The notes under the pieces were generated by a model that saw only the letters and a list, made by a program, of their open reading frames with translations, searched no databases and was not told the origin of the DNA. 64,000 nucleotides of DNA from Alloyangia pacifica. GTDB taxonomy: Bacteria > Pseudomonadota > Alphaproteobacteria > Rhodobacterales > Rhodobacteraceae. How positions within the stretch are numbered: the stretch's first letter is position 1; every line of letters starts with the position of its first letter. A program made the position numbers and the translations under genes. This document shows positions 28,284 through 39,834 of this stretch, one piece after another. The DNA lies in NCBI RefSeq assembly GCF_003111685.1, contig NZ_CP022189.1:1070001-1134000 (forward strand). Direction: 5' to 3'.

Positions 28284-29278
28284 CCACATTTGCCCTGAAG
28301 GGCCTCGGCCGCATCGGAAAACTCGCCCTGAAGCCCCTGCTCGAGAAGGGGGCGAAGATCGCCTGGATCAACGACGCCGTGGGCGACCCGGCGATGCACG
28401 CGCACCTGCTGGAGTTCGACACGGTGCACGGCCGCTGGAACGCCGAGTTCTCGCACGATGCGCAGAGCGTGACGGTGGATGGCACACGGCTTCCCTTCAT
28501 TGGCAGCCGTGATCTCTCTGCGCTGCCGCTCGACGGGGTGGACGTGGTCATCGACTGCACCGGGGTCTTCAAGTCCGAGGCGGCGCTCGCGCCCTATTTC
28601 GCGGCGGGGGTGAAGAAGGTCGTGGTCTCCGCCCCGGTCAAGGACGGGGCAACCGCCAATATCGTCTACGGCGTCAACGACGGCACCTATGATCCGGCCC
28701 GGCACAGCATCGTCACCGCGGCCTCCTGCACCACCAACTGCCTCGCGCCGGTGGTCAAGGTGATCCATGAGAACCTGGGTATAAGGCACGGCTCGATCAC
28801 GACAATCCACGACGTGACCAACACGCAGACTATCGTCGACCGGCCCGCCAAGGACCTGCGGCGCGCGCGCTCGGCGTTGAACTCGCTGATCCCCACGACC
28901 ACCGGTTCGGCCACCGCGATCACCCTGATCTACCCCGAGCTGAAAGGGCGGCTGAACGGCCACGCGGTGCGGGTGCCGCTGCTCAACGCTTCGCTGACCG
29001 ACTGTGTCTTCGAGGTGGAGCGCGCGACCAGCGCCGCGGAGGTGAACGCGCTTTTCGAGGCGGCGTCGAAGGGCGCGCTGAAGGGCATCCTCGGCTACGA
29101 AGAGCGCCCGCTGGTTTCGTCGGATTACACCAACGACACCCGCAGCGCGATCATCGACGCGCCCTCGACCATGGTGGTGAACGGCACGCAGGTGAAGGTT
29201 TACGCCTGGTACGACAACGAGATGGGCTACGCGCACAGGCTGGTGGACGTGGCGCTGATGGTCGGGGGGCGGCTGTGA
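28280..29278 (+). CDS. ArsJ-associated glyceraldehyde-3-phosphate dehydrogenase
   Basis: 332 residues. NAD-binding N-terminus ([10 protein letters not shown]), catalytic Cys150 in [10 protein letters not shown], His in TTIHDVT, and [11 protein letters not shown] near the end. In arsJ operons this GAPDH uses arsenate in place of phosphate, producing unstable 1-arseno-3-phosphoglycerate for export by ArsJ. Overlaps with arsRC (ATGA) and arsJ (GTGA) on either side argue strongly for that role rather than glycolysis. Confidence 0.92.
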   Translation: MTTFALKGLGRIGKLALKPLLEKGAKIAWINDAVGDPAMHAHLLEFDTVHGRWNAEFSHDAQSVTVDGTRLPFIGSRDLSALPLDGVDVVIDCTGVFKSEAALAPYFAAGVKKVVVSAPVKDGATANIVYGVNDGTYDPARHSIVTAASCTTNCLAPVVKVIHENLGIRHGSITTIHDVTNTQTIVDRPAKDLRRARSALNSLIPTTTGSATAITLIYPELKGRLNGHAVRVPLLNASLTDCVFEVERATSAAEVNALFEAASKGALKGILGYEERPLVSSDYTNDTRSAIIDAPSTMVVNGTQVKVYAWYDNEMGYAHRLVDVALMVGGRL

Positions 29279-30552
29279 GCGTGCAGGCCGAAGGCAGGCC
29301 CGAGGGGCTTTCGGCCTATGTCGCCGTCACCGCCGCCTACTGGGCCTTCATGCTCACCGACGGCGCGCTGCGCATGCTGGTGCTGCTGCATTTCCACAGC
29401 TTGGGCTTCAGCCCGGTGCAACTGGCCTATCTCTTCGTGCTCTACGAGATCGCCGGGATGGTCACCAACCTCTCGGCGGGCTGGATCGCGGCGCGCTTCG
29501 GGCTGACCTCGACGCTCTACGCGGGGCTCGGGTTGCAGGTGGCGGCGCTGCTGGCGCTGACGCAGCTCGACCCTTCGTGGAGCATCGGCGCCTCGGTCGT
29601 CTTCGTCATGTGCGTGCAGGGTGCCTCGGGGGTCGCCAAGGACTTGGCCAAGATGTCCTCGAAGTCGGCAGTCAAGCTGCTGGCGCCCTCGGAACGGGGC
29701 GGGCTCTTCCGTTGGGTCGCGGTGCTCACCGGCTCGAAGAACGCGGTGAAGGGGGTCGGCTTTTTGCTCGGGGCGGCGCTGCTGGCGTCGCTTGGCTTCA
29801 AATGGGCGGTGCTGGCCATGGCGCTGGTGCTTGCGGTGATCCTCATGGCGGTCTGCGTCTTCATGCCCGGCGGCTTGCCGAAGGGCCGCAAGGGAGCGAA
29901 ATTCTCCGAGGTCTTCTCGAAGTCGGCCAACGTCAACTGGCTGTCGGCGGCGCGGGTGTTCCTTTTCGGCGCGCGCGACGTGTGGTTCGTGGTCGGCATC
30001 CCGATTTATTTCTACGCGGTGCTCTCGGACGGAAGCGAAGAGGGCAACCGCGCGGCCTTTTTCATGATCGGCACCTTCATGGCAGTCTGGATCATCCTTT
30101 ACGGCGCGGTGCAGGCGGCGGCGCCGCGCATCCTGCGCGCCAAGACCCGCCCCGAGGCCGAGCTGATCCGAGCCGCGCGGGGTTGGGCGGCGGCGCTCTT
30201 CGTGGTGCCGGCTGCGCTGACCGTGGCGGTGCTGCTCTCGCCCGGGCCGCAAATGTGGCTGACGGTGGTGGTGGTCGTCGGCCTGCTGGTCTTCGGCGCG
30301 ATCTTCGCGGTGAACTCCTCGCTGCATTCCTACCTGATCCTGGCGTTCACCAAGTCCGAGCGGGTGACAATGGACGTCGGCTTTTACTACATGGCCAATG
30401 CCGGAGGGCGACTGATCGGCACGCTGCTCTCGGGACTGACCTATCAGCTCGGAGGCCTGCCGCTGGTGTTGGGCACGGCGGCGGGAATGGTGGCGCTGGC
30501 AGCGCTGGTCTCGGGGCGGCTGAGCGCCGAAGTGCATGAGGTGGCGGTCTAG
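29275..30552 (+). CDS. arsJ: organoarsenical efflux permease ArsJ (MFS)
   Basis: A 425-residue major facilitator with 11-12 helices, starting at GTG 29275 inside the GAPDH stop. The conserved [16 protein letters not shown] segment (about 119-134) and [21 protein letters not shown] are typical of ArsJ. It exports 1-arseno-3-phosphoglycerate, which decays to arsenate outside. Together with the GAPDH it forms a complete arsenate-resistance route; ArsC gives a second route, but no arsenite pump (ArsB/Acr3) is in the window. Confidence 0.93.
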   Translation: MSVQAEGRPEGLSAYVAVTAAYWAFMLTDGALRMLVLLHFHSLGFSPVQLAYLFVLYEIAGMVTNLSAGWIAARFGLTSTLYAGLGLQVAALLALTQLDPSWSIGASVVFVMCVQGASGVAKDLAKMSSKSAVKLLAPSERGGLFRWVAVLTGSKNAVKGVGFLLGAALLASLGFKWAVLAMALVLAVILMAVCVFMPGGLPKGRKGAKFSEVFSKSANVNWLSAARVFLFGARDVWFVVGIPIYFYAVLSDGSEEGNRAAFFMIGTFMAVWIILYGAVQAAAPRILRAKTRPEAELIRAARGWAAALFVVPAALTVAVLLSPGPQMWLTVVVVVGLLVFGAIFAVNSSLHSYLILAFTKSERVTMDVGFYYMANAGGRLIGTLLSGLTYQLGGLPLVLGTAAGMVALAALVSGRLSAEVHEVAV

Positions 30553-30610
30553 GCGCGCGACCGGCGGCTTCGACTTGTCCCGCTCGGGTAAGGTGCTGAT
30601 CGAAATCTAC

Positions 30611-30639
30611 AAAGGCCCGGGCGCTGTGCCCGGGCCTTT
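30611..30639. terminator. bidirectional terminator between arsJ and the RND operon
   Basis: AAAGGCCCGGGC (30611-30622) pairs perfectly with GCCCGGGCCTTT (30628-30639), loop GCTGT. The A/T ends give a TTT tract in both directions, fitting the convergent genes. Confidence 0.8.
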
Positions 30640-30657
30640 CCTGATTGCCACGACGTC

Positions 30658-33600
30658 TCACACCACCGGCGGCGTCCGTCCCCGGTGGATTTTCTCGCGC
30701 AGCCCCTGGATGATCTTGAAGAACACCGGCCCGAAGATCGCCCCCAGCACCGCTGAGGCGATCGCCCCGCCGAACACCGCGAGGCCCAGCGACACCCGGC
30801 TCGCCGAGCCCGCACCCGAGGCGATGACCAGCGGGTAGACCCCGACCGCGAAGGCCAGCACCGTCATCATCACCGGGCGGAAACGCAGCCGCGCCGATTG
30901 CATCGCCGCCTCGTGCAGTTCCAGCTCCGCCGCCTCGCGCTGCTGCTTGCCGAACTCGACGATCAGGATCGCCGTCTTCGCCGCCAGCGCGATCAGCATC
31001 AGAAGGCCGATCTGCCCGTAGAGACTGAGCGGTTCACCCGCGATCCTCAGCGAGACCAAAGCCCCCAGCACCGCGAAGGGCACGGTGAGCAGCACCGCGA
31101 CTGGCGTCAGGAAGCTTTCGTAGAGCGCCGCGAGGAACAGGAAGGTGAACACGAGGCTCAGCCCCAGCGCGATCGGCACCGCGTTGCCCGAGGCGCGCTC
31201 TTCGCGCGACGAGCCGGTCCATTCGTAGCGGAACCCCTCGGGAAGGGCGGTTCCGGCGACCGTCTCGAAACTGTCCATCGCATTGCCGGTGCTGAAGCCG
31301 CCGGCGGAGTTGGGAATGCCGGTGACCGTGGCCGAGTTGTAGGTGTTGTAGCGATAGAGCACGTCCGGCCCGGTGGTGGGCACCGGGGTGATCACTGTCG
31401 AGAGCGGCACCATGCCGCCCTCGCTGTTGCGCACGTAGAGTGTGTCAAAGGCGCGCTCGTTCTGGCGGAACTCGGCGTCGGACTGGATCATCACCTTGTA
31501 GGACTGGCCAAAGACGTTGAAGTCGTTGATGTAGAGCGCCCCAAGCTGGGCCTGAAGCGTCAGGAAGATGTCAGAGATCTGCACCCCCAGCGTCTTTGCC
31601 CGCACCCGGTCGATGTCGAGGAAGAGCTGTGGCGCGTCGGCCTTGAAGGTGGAATAGGCCAGCGCGATCTCGTCGGCGCCATTGGCGGCGGCGAGGAAGC
31701 TTTGCAGCGCCGCGGTCATTTCGTCGGGCCCGCGCCCCTGCGTGTCCTCGAGCACAAAGGAAAGACCCTCGACCGCGCCGATGCCCGGCAGCGCGGGCGC
31801 ACCGAAGATGATCGTCTTTGCCTCCGGCATGTCGGCGAACTGTTGGGTGAACTTGCGCTGCAGGAAGGCTTGGCTGCTTTCCTCGGTGGTGCGCTCGCTC
31901 CACTCCTTGAGCTTGACGATGATCATCCCCGCGTTCGACTGCAGCGCCGAGTTGAGGATCGAGTAGCCATTCACCGAGAGCACGTTTTCGACCGCCTCAT
32001 CCTCTCCGAGCGCGTCGGTGAGCCGGTCCATGATCACCTCGGTGCGGTTCAAAGACGCGCCCGAGGGCAGTTGCACGTCGACCATGAAGAAGCCCTTGTC
32101 CTCGGTCGGGATGAAGCTGGTCGGCGTGGTGGTAAAGAGCGTGTACATGGCGAAGAACAGCGCCGCGACGATGGCGATCGCGATGAGTGCGTGCTTGGCG
32201 AGGAAATCGACGATGGCGCTGTAGACCCGGGTCACCCAGTCGAACCCCTTGTTGAAACCACGGATGACGAAGTTCGGATGCATCCCCGGCTTCATCAGCA
32301 CCGAAGCCAGCGCCGGGCTGAGCGTTAGCGCGTTGACCATGGAGATCAGCACCGAGACGGTGAGCGTCGCGCCGAACTGGCTGAACATGCGCCCGGTGAT
32401 GCCGGGCAGCAGCAGCGTCGGCCCGAAGACCGCCGCAAGCACCAGAGAGGTTGCGACGATCGGCCCCGTCACCTCTGCCATGGCGCGTTTGGTCGCCTCG
32501 ACCGAGCCGATCTCGGGGTGCTCGTGCAGGATGCGCTCGACGTTCTCGACGACGATGATGGCATCGTCCACCACCAGCGCGATGGCGAGGATGAGTGCAA
32601 AGAGCGTCACCGTGTTGATCGTCATGCCGAAGGCGTAGAGCACCGCCAATGTGCCGATGATCGACACTGGCACGGCGATCGTCGGGATCAGCGTCGCCCT
32701 TACCGAGCCGAGGAAGATGTAGGTCACCGCCACCACGAGCAGGATGGTGAAGATCATGGTGATCACCGTCTCTTCGAGCGAGGCCTCGATGAAAAGCGTG
32801 GTGTCATGGCCGATGACGTAATCGACCCCTTCGGGGAAGTACTGCTTCAGCTCCTCCATCTTCTCGCGCACCGCCTCGGCCACCTCGAGCGAGTTCGCCT
32901 CGCTCAGCTTGTAGACCGCCAGCAGCACGCCGGGCTGGTTGTTGAACTCGCCGTAGCCCTTGTAGGCAAAGGCCCCGAGCTCGATCCGCGACACGTCGCG
33001 CAGGCGCACCACCGAGCCCGCGTCATTGGCGGACAGGATGATATCGCCGAACTCCTCTTCGGTTTCGAGCCGGCCCTTGGTGGTCAGCACGTATTGGAAC
33101 TGGGTGTCCTCCGCGGCCGGGGCGGCGCCGAGCGAGCCGACGGCAGCCTGCACGTTCTGCTCCTTCACCGCCGCGACGATCTCGTTGACCGTAAGATTGT
33201 GGTTGGCCATCTGCACCGGGTCGAGCCAGGCCCGCATGCCGTAGTCCAGCGCGCCGATGTTCTCGGCGGCGCCGACACCGGTGATGCGCGCCAGCTCGCC
33301 CTCGACGTTGATCGAGGCGTAGTTCGACAGGAAGAGCCCGTCGAAGCGCCCGTCGGGCGAGATGATGTCGACCACCATCAGGATGTCGGGATTGCGCTTT
33401 CGCACCCGGATGCCGCGCTGGCGCACCTCTGCGGGCAGAGAGGGTTCGGCCAGCGCCACCCGGTTCTGCACGTCGACCTGCGCCAGATCGGCGTCGACGC
33501 CGGTCTCGAAGGTCACGGTCAGCGTGTAGGAGCCGTCCGAGGCGGCCTTGGATTCCATGTAGGCCATGCCCTCGGCGCCGTTCACCTCGTCCTCAATGGG

Positions 33601-33792
33601 CGCGGCGACAGCCTGCAACAGGGTTGCCGCGTCGGCGCCGGGGTAGTTCGCGCGGACCACGACCTTGGGCGAGGTGATGTCGGGATACTGGTCGATGGGC
33701 ATCACGGTCAGGGTCAGTAGACCGAACAGCGTGATGAGCATGGAAAGGACAAAGGCGAACTTGGGTCGCCTGATGAAAAATAGAGGTCCCAT
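30658..33792 (-). CDS. RND efflux transporter, HAE1/AcrB-MexF family
   Basis: Proton-driven inner-membrane multidrug pump, 1044 residues, normal for the family. Twelve helices and two large periplasmic loops. The proton-relay Asp pair is in ALVVDDAIIVVENVER (about 406), with Lys in the second half (ALAAKTAILIVEF). The start matches the family (FFIRRPKFAFVLSM). Sequence features resemble MexF/AcrB rather than heavy-metal pumps. It follows its adaptor gene; no outer-membrane factor gene is adjacent, so it must share a TolC-like channel. Confidence 0.95.
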   Translation of the reverse strand: MGPLFFIRRPKFAFVLSMLITLFGLLTLTVMPIDQYPDITSPKVVVRANYPGADAATLLQAVAAPIEDEVNGAEGMAYMESKAASDGSYTLTVTFETGVDADLAQVDVQNRVALAEPSLPAEVRQRGIRVRKRNPDILMVVDIISPDGRFDGLFLSNYASINVEGELARITGVGAAENIGALDYGMRAWLDPVQMANHNLTVNEIVAAVKEQNVQAAVGSLGAAPAAEDTQFQYVLTTKGRLETEEEFGDIILSANDAGSVVRLRDVSRIELGAFAYKGYGEFNNQPGVLLAVYKLSEANSLEVAEAVREKMEELKQYFPEGVDYVIGHDTTLFIEASLEETVITMIFTILLVVAVTYIFLGSVRATLIPTIAVPVSIIGTLAVLYAFGMTINTVTLFALILAIALVVDDAIIVVENVERILHEHPEIGSVEATKRAMAEVTGPIVATSLVLAAVFGPTLLLPGITGRMFSQFGATLTVSVLISMVNALTLSPALASVLMKPGMHPNFVIRGFNKGFDWVTRVYSAIVDFLAKHALIAIAIVAALFFAMYTLFTTTPTSFIPTEDKGFFMVDVQLPSGASLNRTEVIMDRLTDALGEDEAVENVLSVNGYSILNSALQSNAGMIIVKLKEWSERTTEESSQAFLQRKFTQQFADMPEAKTIIFGAPALPGIGAVEGLSFVLEDTQGRGPDEMTAALQSFLAAANGADEIALAYSTFKADAPQLFLDIDRVRAKTLGVQISDIFLTLQAQLGALYINDFNVFGQSYKVMIQSDAEFRQNERAFDTLYVRNSEGGMVPLSTVITPVPTTGPDVLYRYNTYNSATVTGIPNSAGGFSTGNAMDSFETVAGTALPEGFRYEWTGSSREERASGNAVPIALGLSLVFTFLFLAALYESFLTPVAVLLTVPFAVLGALVSLRIAGEPLSLYGQIGLLMLIALAAKTAILIVEFGKQQREAAELELHEAAMQSARLRFRPVMMTVLAFAVGVYPLVIASGAGSASRVSLGLAVFGGAIASAVLGAIFGPVFFKIIQGLREKIHRGRTPPVV

Positions 33793-33813
33793 GAAATTCT
33801 CCGCTGCCGGGGC

Positions 33814-34965
33814 TCAGCTGTCGTAGGGTTGCGGCGAGACTGTGAGGCCGGGACGCATGCTTTGCAGGCCTTCCACGACCACCTGCTCGCCATCCGCGAG
33901 ACCTTCGGTGATGGTCCAGTTGGCGCCGCTGCGGACGCCGACGCTGATGGTGCGGCGCTCGACGGTGTTGTCTTCGCCGACAACCCAGACGAAGTGGCCC
34001 TGCTGGTCGAGGCTCACCGCCCGCTGCGGGATCAGCGGGGCCTGGATCGGCTCGATCACCTGACCGCGGATGGTCACGTTCTGACCCGGCAGAAGCACCC
34101 CATGGGGGTTGGGAAAGAGCACGCGGGCCGCGATCGTGCCGGTGCTGGCCGCGCCGGTGTTGTCCCAGTTCTCGAAGGTGCCCTTCTCGGGATAGACCTC
34201 GCCGCCGGGCAGGATGGCCTCGAGTTCGAGCGGCGGGATCGATCCGCCAGCCTCCTGGATCTCGAGCCGCTTGGCGAGGAAGCCGAAGTAGTTCGACTGG
34301 TCGACCAGCCCGACCGCGTAGATCGGATCGAGCGAGACGATGGTCGCGATGTAGGGGGGTTGGGTCGGATCTCCCACGGTGAAGAGATCGCCGACGGAAT
34401 AGTTCGGCGCCGAGATACGGCCGCTGAAGGGCGCATAGACCTTGGTGTCCGCAAGGTCTTCCTCTGCCTGCGCGATCTGCGCGCTGGCCACGTCGACCTG
34501 GGCCTGCGCCACGTCTGCCTGAGCCTGCGCATATTCGACCTCGCGCTGCGAGACGGTGTTGCTCTGCGAGAGCTGGGTGGCTCGGTCGAGGTCGAGATCC
34601 GCCTTGATCGCCGCCGCTTCGGCCTGTTTCAGCGCGGCGTGCGCCTGCGCAAGGGCGATACGGTAATGAGTCTCGTCCATCTCCACCAGCAGATCGCCCT
34701 TTTCGACAAAGTCGCCGGCGGTGATGTGCATCGCGGTGATCTGCGCTTGCACCGTCGGGCGGACCGACGCGGTGTTGAGTGCCTCGATGCGCGCCGGATG
34801 GGTGAACGAGGGGCGAATGCTTTGCGTCTCGACCGTCTGGACGAGGACCGTGGGGCCGGGGGCCTCGGCGGTGTCCTGCGCGAGCGAAGGGGTGGCAGTC
34901 GTGGAGGCAAGAATAAACGCGCACAGAGCGACAGCCGAAAACGATTCAATCAGTCTAAAGAACAT
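33814..34965 (-). CDS. RND efflux periplasmic adaptor (MexE/AcrA-like)
   Basis: A 383-residue membrane fusion protein linking the pump to an outer-membrane channel. A Sec signal peptide ends near residue 29 (PSLAQD); no lipobox Cys. It has a lipoyl half-motif, a long Ala/Gln-rich alpha-helical hairpin (about 105-170) with DLDLDRATQL and SQREVEYAQAQ repeats, a second lipoyl half (VYAPFSGRI), and beta-barrel and membrane-proximal domains. The pump gene follows after 21 nt. Divergent from the TRAP operon. Confidence 0.92.
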   Translation of the reverse strand: MFFRLIESFSAVALCAFILASTTATPSLAQDTAEAPGPTVLVQTVETQSIRPSFTHPARIEALNTASVRPTVQAQITAMHITAGDFVEKGDLLVEMDETHYRIALAQAHAALKQAEAAAIKADLDLDRATQLSQSNTVSQREVEYAQAQADVAQAQVDVASAQIAQAEEDLADTKVYAPFSGRISAPNYSVGDLFTVGDPTQPPYIATIVSLDPIYAVGLVDQSNYFGFLAKRLEIQEAGGSIPPLELEAILPGGEVYPEKGTFENWDNTGAASTGTIAARVLFPNPHGVLLPGQNVTIRGQVIEPIQAPLIPQRAVSLDQQGHFVWVVGEDNTVERRTISVGVRSGANWTITEGLADGEQVVVEGLQSMRPGLTVSPQPYDS

Positions 34966-35157
34966 ATCAATGGTCCTTCCAAGGACGGATCTATGCCCCT
35001 GAGCTTACACGATATGAACGAAATAGCGACAACCTCTGCACCCAAGGCGCGAGCTTCCGCGCATGTCCAAGTATTCGGGATTGAATTTATACAAGGTGCT
35101 TTCTGGAGGTCGGTTTGTGTCTCGGCGCGCCCGACGCACTCTTGTCATACGAAATTA

Positions 35158-35187
35158 TTGACAGTCATCATACAACTCATTCATAAC
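35158..35187 (+). promoter_or_regulatory. TRAP-operon promoter with GntR-type operator in the spacer
   Basis: A perfect -35 TTGACA (35158-35163) and a -10-like CATAAC (35182-35187, 18-bp spacer) bracket TCATCATACAAC (35165-35176). The complement of that 12-mer, GTTGTATGATGA, recurs exactly at 49614-49625 and nearly so at 51889-51900. Further TCATACG copies lie at 35145-35151 and 35200-35206. A repressor on the 12-mer would sit between -35 and -10. GntR (50922-51698) is the likely binder. Confidence 0.65.
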
Positions 35188-35224
35188 CGCCGCGTAACGT
35201 CATACGCATCTATGGGAGGAGAGG

Positions 35225-36214
35225 ATGATGTACTTCACCAAGACCAAAACGGCCCTGGTCGCGGCGACCGCGCTGTGCGGGCTGCTGGCAGGGGCGGCAC
35301 AGGCAGAGACCTGGCGTGCCTGGGCGATCCACCCCGAGGATTATCCGAACGTGGTCGCCATGCAGCAGTTTGCAGACGAGGTGACCGAAAAGACCGAGGG
35401 TCGGATCGAGCCGACCGTCTACGCCAACGGCGTGCTAGGCGCGCAGCCCGATGCGATTGAACAGGTCCGTGCCGGCGCCATCGCGGTGGGGAACTTCAAC
35501 ATGGGCCCGATGGGCGAGATCGTCCCGGCGACCAACGTGCTGTCGCTGCCCTTCATCTTCCGCGACGTGGACCACATGCACAAGGCGATGGACGGCGAGA
35601 TCGGCCAGCGCTTCTCGGATGCGCTCTCGGAAGAGGGGCTGGTTGCCCTGTCATGGATGGATAGCGGCTCGCGCTCGTTCTACAACACCAAGCACCCGAT
35701 CGAGACACCCGCCGACATGGACGGCATGAAGTTCCGGGTGATGAGCAACGATCTTTACGTGCAGATGGTCGACCAGCTGGGCGGCAACGCAACGCCCATG
35801 GCTTATGGCGAGGTCTACCAGTCGCTGAAGACCGGCGTGATCGACGGCGCCGAGAACAACTACCCGTCGTTCGAGAGCTCGAACCACTACGAGGTGGCCA
35901 AGTACTACTCGATCACCAACCACCTGATCATCCCCGAGTGCATCTGCGTCTCGACCAAGGTCTGGGACAAGGTCTCGGACGAGGACAAGGCGATCGTCAC
36001 CGAGGCGGCGGTTTCGGCGGCGGAAACCCAGCGCGAGCTCTGGGCTGAGCGCGAGGGCGCCTCGAAGCAGAAGGTGATCGATAGCGGCGTGACTGTGAAC
36101 GAGGTCACCGACGCGGCGGCGTTCCAGGCGGCGATGGAGCCGGTCTACGCCAAGTTCATCGAGAGCAACCCGGATCTGGAAGGCCTGATCCGCGACATCC
36201 AAGCGATCGAGTGA
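35225..36214 (+). CDS. TRAP transporter substrate-binding protein (DctP), probably uronate-specific
   Basis: Periplasmic receptor, 329 residues, with a signal peptide cleaved after AAQA (residue 27) and GGAGGAGAGG before the start. DctP-fold hallmarks: the KFRVMSND segment with the conserved carboxylate-binding Arg, and QSLKTGVIDGAENN. The operon it heads encodes galacturonate oxidation, so D-galacturonate (or glucuronate) is the likely ligand. A hairpin follows the gene. Confidence 0.92.
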   Translation: MMYFTKTKTALVAATALCGLLAGAAQAETWRAWAIHPEDYPNVVAMQQFADEVTEKTEGRIEPTVYANGVLGAQPDAIEQVRAGAIAVGNFNMGPMGEIVPATNVLSLPFIFRDVDHMHKAMDGEIGQRFSDALSEEGLVALSWMDSGSRSFYNTKHPIETPADMDGMKFRVMSNDLYVQMVDQLGGNATPMAYGEVYQSLKTGVIDGAENNYPSFESSNHYEVAKYYSITNHLIIPECICVSTKVWDKVSDEDKAIVTEAAVSAAETQRELWAEREGASKQKVIDSGVTVNEVTDAAAFQAAMEPVYAKFIESNPDLEGLIRDIQAIE

Positions 36215-36229
36215 TCTGAAGCAGGCTCA

Positions 36230-36253
36230 GGCGTGTCCCCGCGGGGACACGCC
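36230..36253 (+). terminator. post-binding-protein hairpin in the TRAP operon
   Basis: GGCGTGTCCCC (36230-36240) pairs perfectly with GGGGACACGCC (36243-36253), nearly a continuous palindrome, 15 nt after the stop. No T-run follows, so it should stabilise the dctP message or reduce read-through only partly. Confidence 0.65.
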
Positions 36254-36269
36254 CATTCCGGGAGAGACC

Positions 36270-36773
36270 ATGGCACAGAGCCACGTGGCCGGGGCAGGGG
36301 CCGTCTATCGCCTGCTCGACCTGCTAGCGCGGGTCTGCGTGACGGTGGCCGGAACCGGCCTCGTCCTCCTGATCGCCATCTTCGGCTGGCTGGTCTGGGG
36401 GCGCTACATCCTGAACGACACCCCCACCTGGGTCGAGCAGCTGGCGCTGCTCCTCGTGGTCTGGATCACCTTTCTCGGGGCTGCGGCGGGCGTCTGGGGC
36501 CGCACCCACCTCTCGGTGGATTTCCTGCGCGACGCCTTTCCCGGCCCGATCGCCATGGCGATGAAATGGCTCGCGCTCGTCGGCGTGCTGATCTTCGCGC
36601 TCTGCCTCGGCTGGCAGGGCTACATCCTGGCCGAGAACACCTGGGCCCGCACCGTGCCGATGCTCGGTATCTCCGAGGGCCTGCGCGCCGTGCCGATGGC
36701 CATCTGCGGCGCTCTGAGCGCGCTTTTCACCCTCTATCAAATGGCCGAGCTGGCAAAGGGTCGCGGGTACTGA
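36270..36773 (+). CDS. TRAP transporter small permease (DctQ)
   Basis: A 167-residue four-helix membrane subunit. WVEQLALLLVVWITFLGAAAG (about 50-71) with the following HLSVDF is the DctQ signature. A ribosome site GGGAGAGACC precedes the ATG. One nt separates its stop from the start of the large permease. Confidence 0.92.
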   Translation: MAQSHVAGAGAVYRLLDLLARVCVTVAGTGLVLLIAIFGWLVWGRYILNDTPTWVEQLALLLVVWITFLGAAAGVWGRTHLSVDFLRDAFPGPIAMAMKWLALVGVLIFALCLGWQGYILAENTWARTVPMLGISEGLRAVPMAICGALSALFTLYQMAELAKGRGY

Positions 36774-36774
36774 C

Positions 36775-38052
36775 ATGGGTTTGATCATTCTTTTCGGGAC
36801 TTTCGGCTTTGGTCTCATCTGCGGCATGCCGGTGGCCTTCGCACTGGGCCTCGCTGCGGTCAGCGGCTTCGTTTACGAGGGTTTGCCGCTCTTCATCGCC
36901 TTCCAGCGGGTGCTCTCGGGCATCTCTGTCTTCTCGCTGCTGGCCATCCCCTTCTTCATCTTCGCCGGCGAGCTGATGATGCATGGCGGCATCGCCGGGC
37001 GGCTGGTGCGGCTGGCCTCTTCGGCGGTGGGCGCGATGCGCGGCGGGCTGGGCGTGGTCAACGTCGCCTCATCCATGCTCTTCGGCGGCATTTCGGGCTC
37101 GGCAGTGGCCGACACCTCGGCGCTGGGATCGATCCTCATCCCAGTGATGAAGGAAAAGGGCTATGACCCCGACTACGCGGTGAACGTCACGGTGACCTCC
37201 TCGGTGGCGGGCGTGGTGATCCCGCCGTCGCACAACATGATCCTCTTTGCCGTGGCGGCGGGCGGCGTGTCGGTCTCGAAACTGTTCATCGCAGGCGTCA
37301 TCCCCGGCATCCTGATGTGCCTCTGCCTCGGCATCGTGGCCTATGCGGTGGCCGTGCGCCGCGGTTACCCGGCTGAAACCTTTCCGGGATGGAAGGCGCT
37401 CGGCCTGTCCTTCGTTGTCGCCCTGCCGGGGCTGATGACCGCGATCATCGTGGTGGGCGGCGTGCTCTCGGGCGTCATGACGGTCACAGAGTCCGGCGCT
37501 TTCGGCGCGATCTGGGCCATCCTCGTGACCACCTTCGTCTACCGCGAGCTGAGCTGGGCGGGCTTCAAGACCGCCGTCGTCAGCTCGGTGCGCACGACGG
37601 CGCTGGTGATGCTGCTGGTGGCGACGGCCTCGGCCTTTTCCTACCTGCTGACCCTCTACCGGGTGCCCGAGCTGCTGGCGGGCGCGGTCACCGGGATTTC
37701 CGACAACCCCTTGGTGATCCTGCTGCTGCTGAACCTGATCTTGCTGGTGCTCGGGATGATCATGGACATGGCGGCGCTGATCCTGATCTGCACGCCGATC
37801 TTCCTGCCCGTCGCGGTGGGGCTCGGCATGGACCCGGTGCAATTCGGCGTGGTGATGATGATGAACCTCGGCCTTGGCCTCTGCACCCCGCCGGTGGGCG
37901 CCTGCCTCTTCGTGGGCTGCGTCGTCGGCGGCGTGCGGATCGAACAGGCGGTGAAGACGATCCTGCCATTCTACGCGGCGATCCTCGTGGCGCTGATGCT
38001 GGTGACATATGTGCCCGCCTTCTCCATGTTCCTGCCAAGCCTGATGGAGTGA
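36775..38052 (+). CDS. TRAP transporter large permease (DctM)
   Basis: The 425-residue sodium-coupled transport subunit with about 12 helices. Family features include IPFFIFAGELM, GGISGSAVADTSALG (about 103-117) and VIPPSHNMI. It forms the importer with DctP and DctQ. Confidence 0.95.
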   Translation: MGLIILFGTFGFGLICGMPVAFALGLAAVSGFVYEGLPLFIAFQRVLSGISVFSLLAIPFFIFAGELMMHGGIAGRLVRLASSAVGAMRGGLGVVNVASSMLFGGISGSAVADTSALGSILIPVMKEKGYDPDYAVNVTVTSSVAGVVIPPSHNMILFAVAAGGVSVSKLFIAGVIPGILMCLCLGIVAYAVAVRRGYPAETFPGWKALGLSFVVALPGLMTAIIVVGGVLSGVMTVTESGAFGAIWAILVTTFVYRELSWAGFKTAVVSSVRTTALVMLLVATASAFSYLLTLYRVPELLAGAVTGISDNPLVILLLLNLILLVLGMIMDMAALILICTPIFLPVAVGLGMDPVQFGVVMMMNLGLGLCTPPVGACLFVGCVVGGVRIEQAVKTILPFYAAILVALMLVTYVPAFSMFLPSLME

Positions 38053-38057
38053 GAGAC

Positions 38058-39819
<1,762 letters not shown>

Positions 39820-39834
39820 GGCAAGGACAGACCC

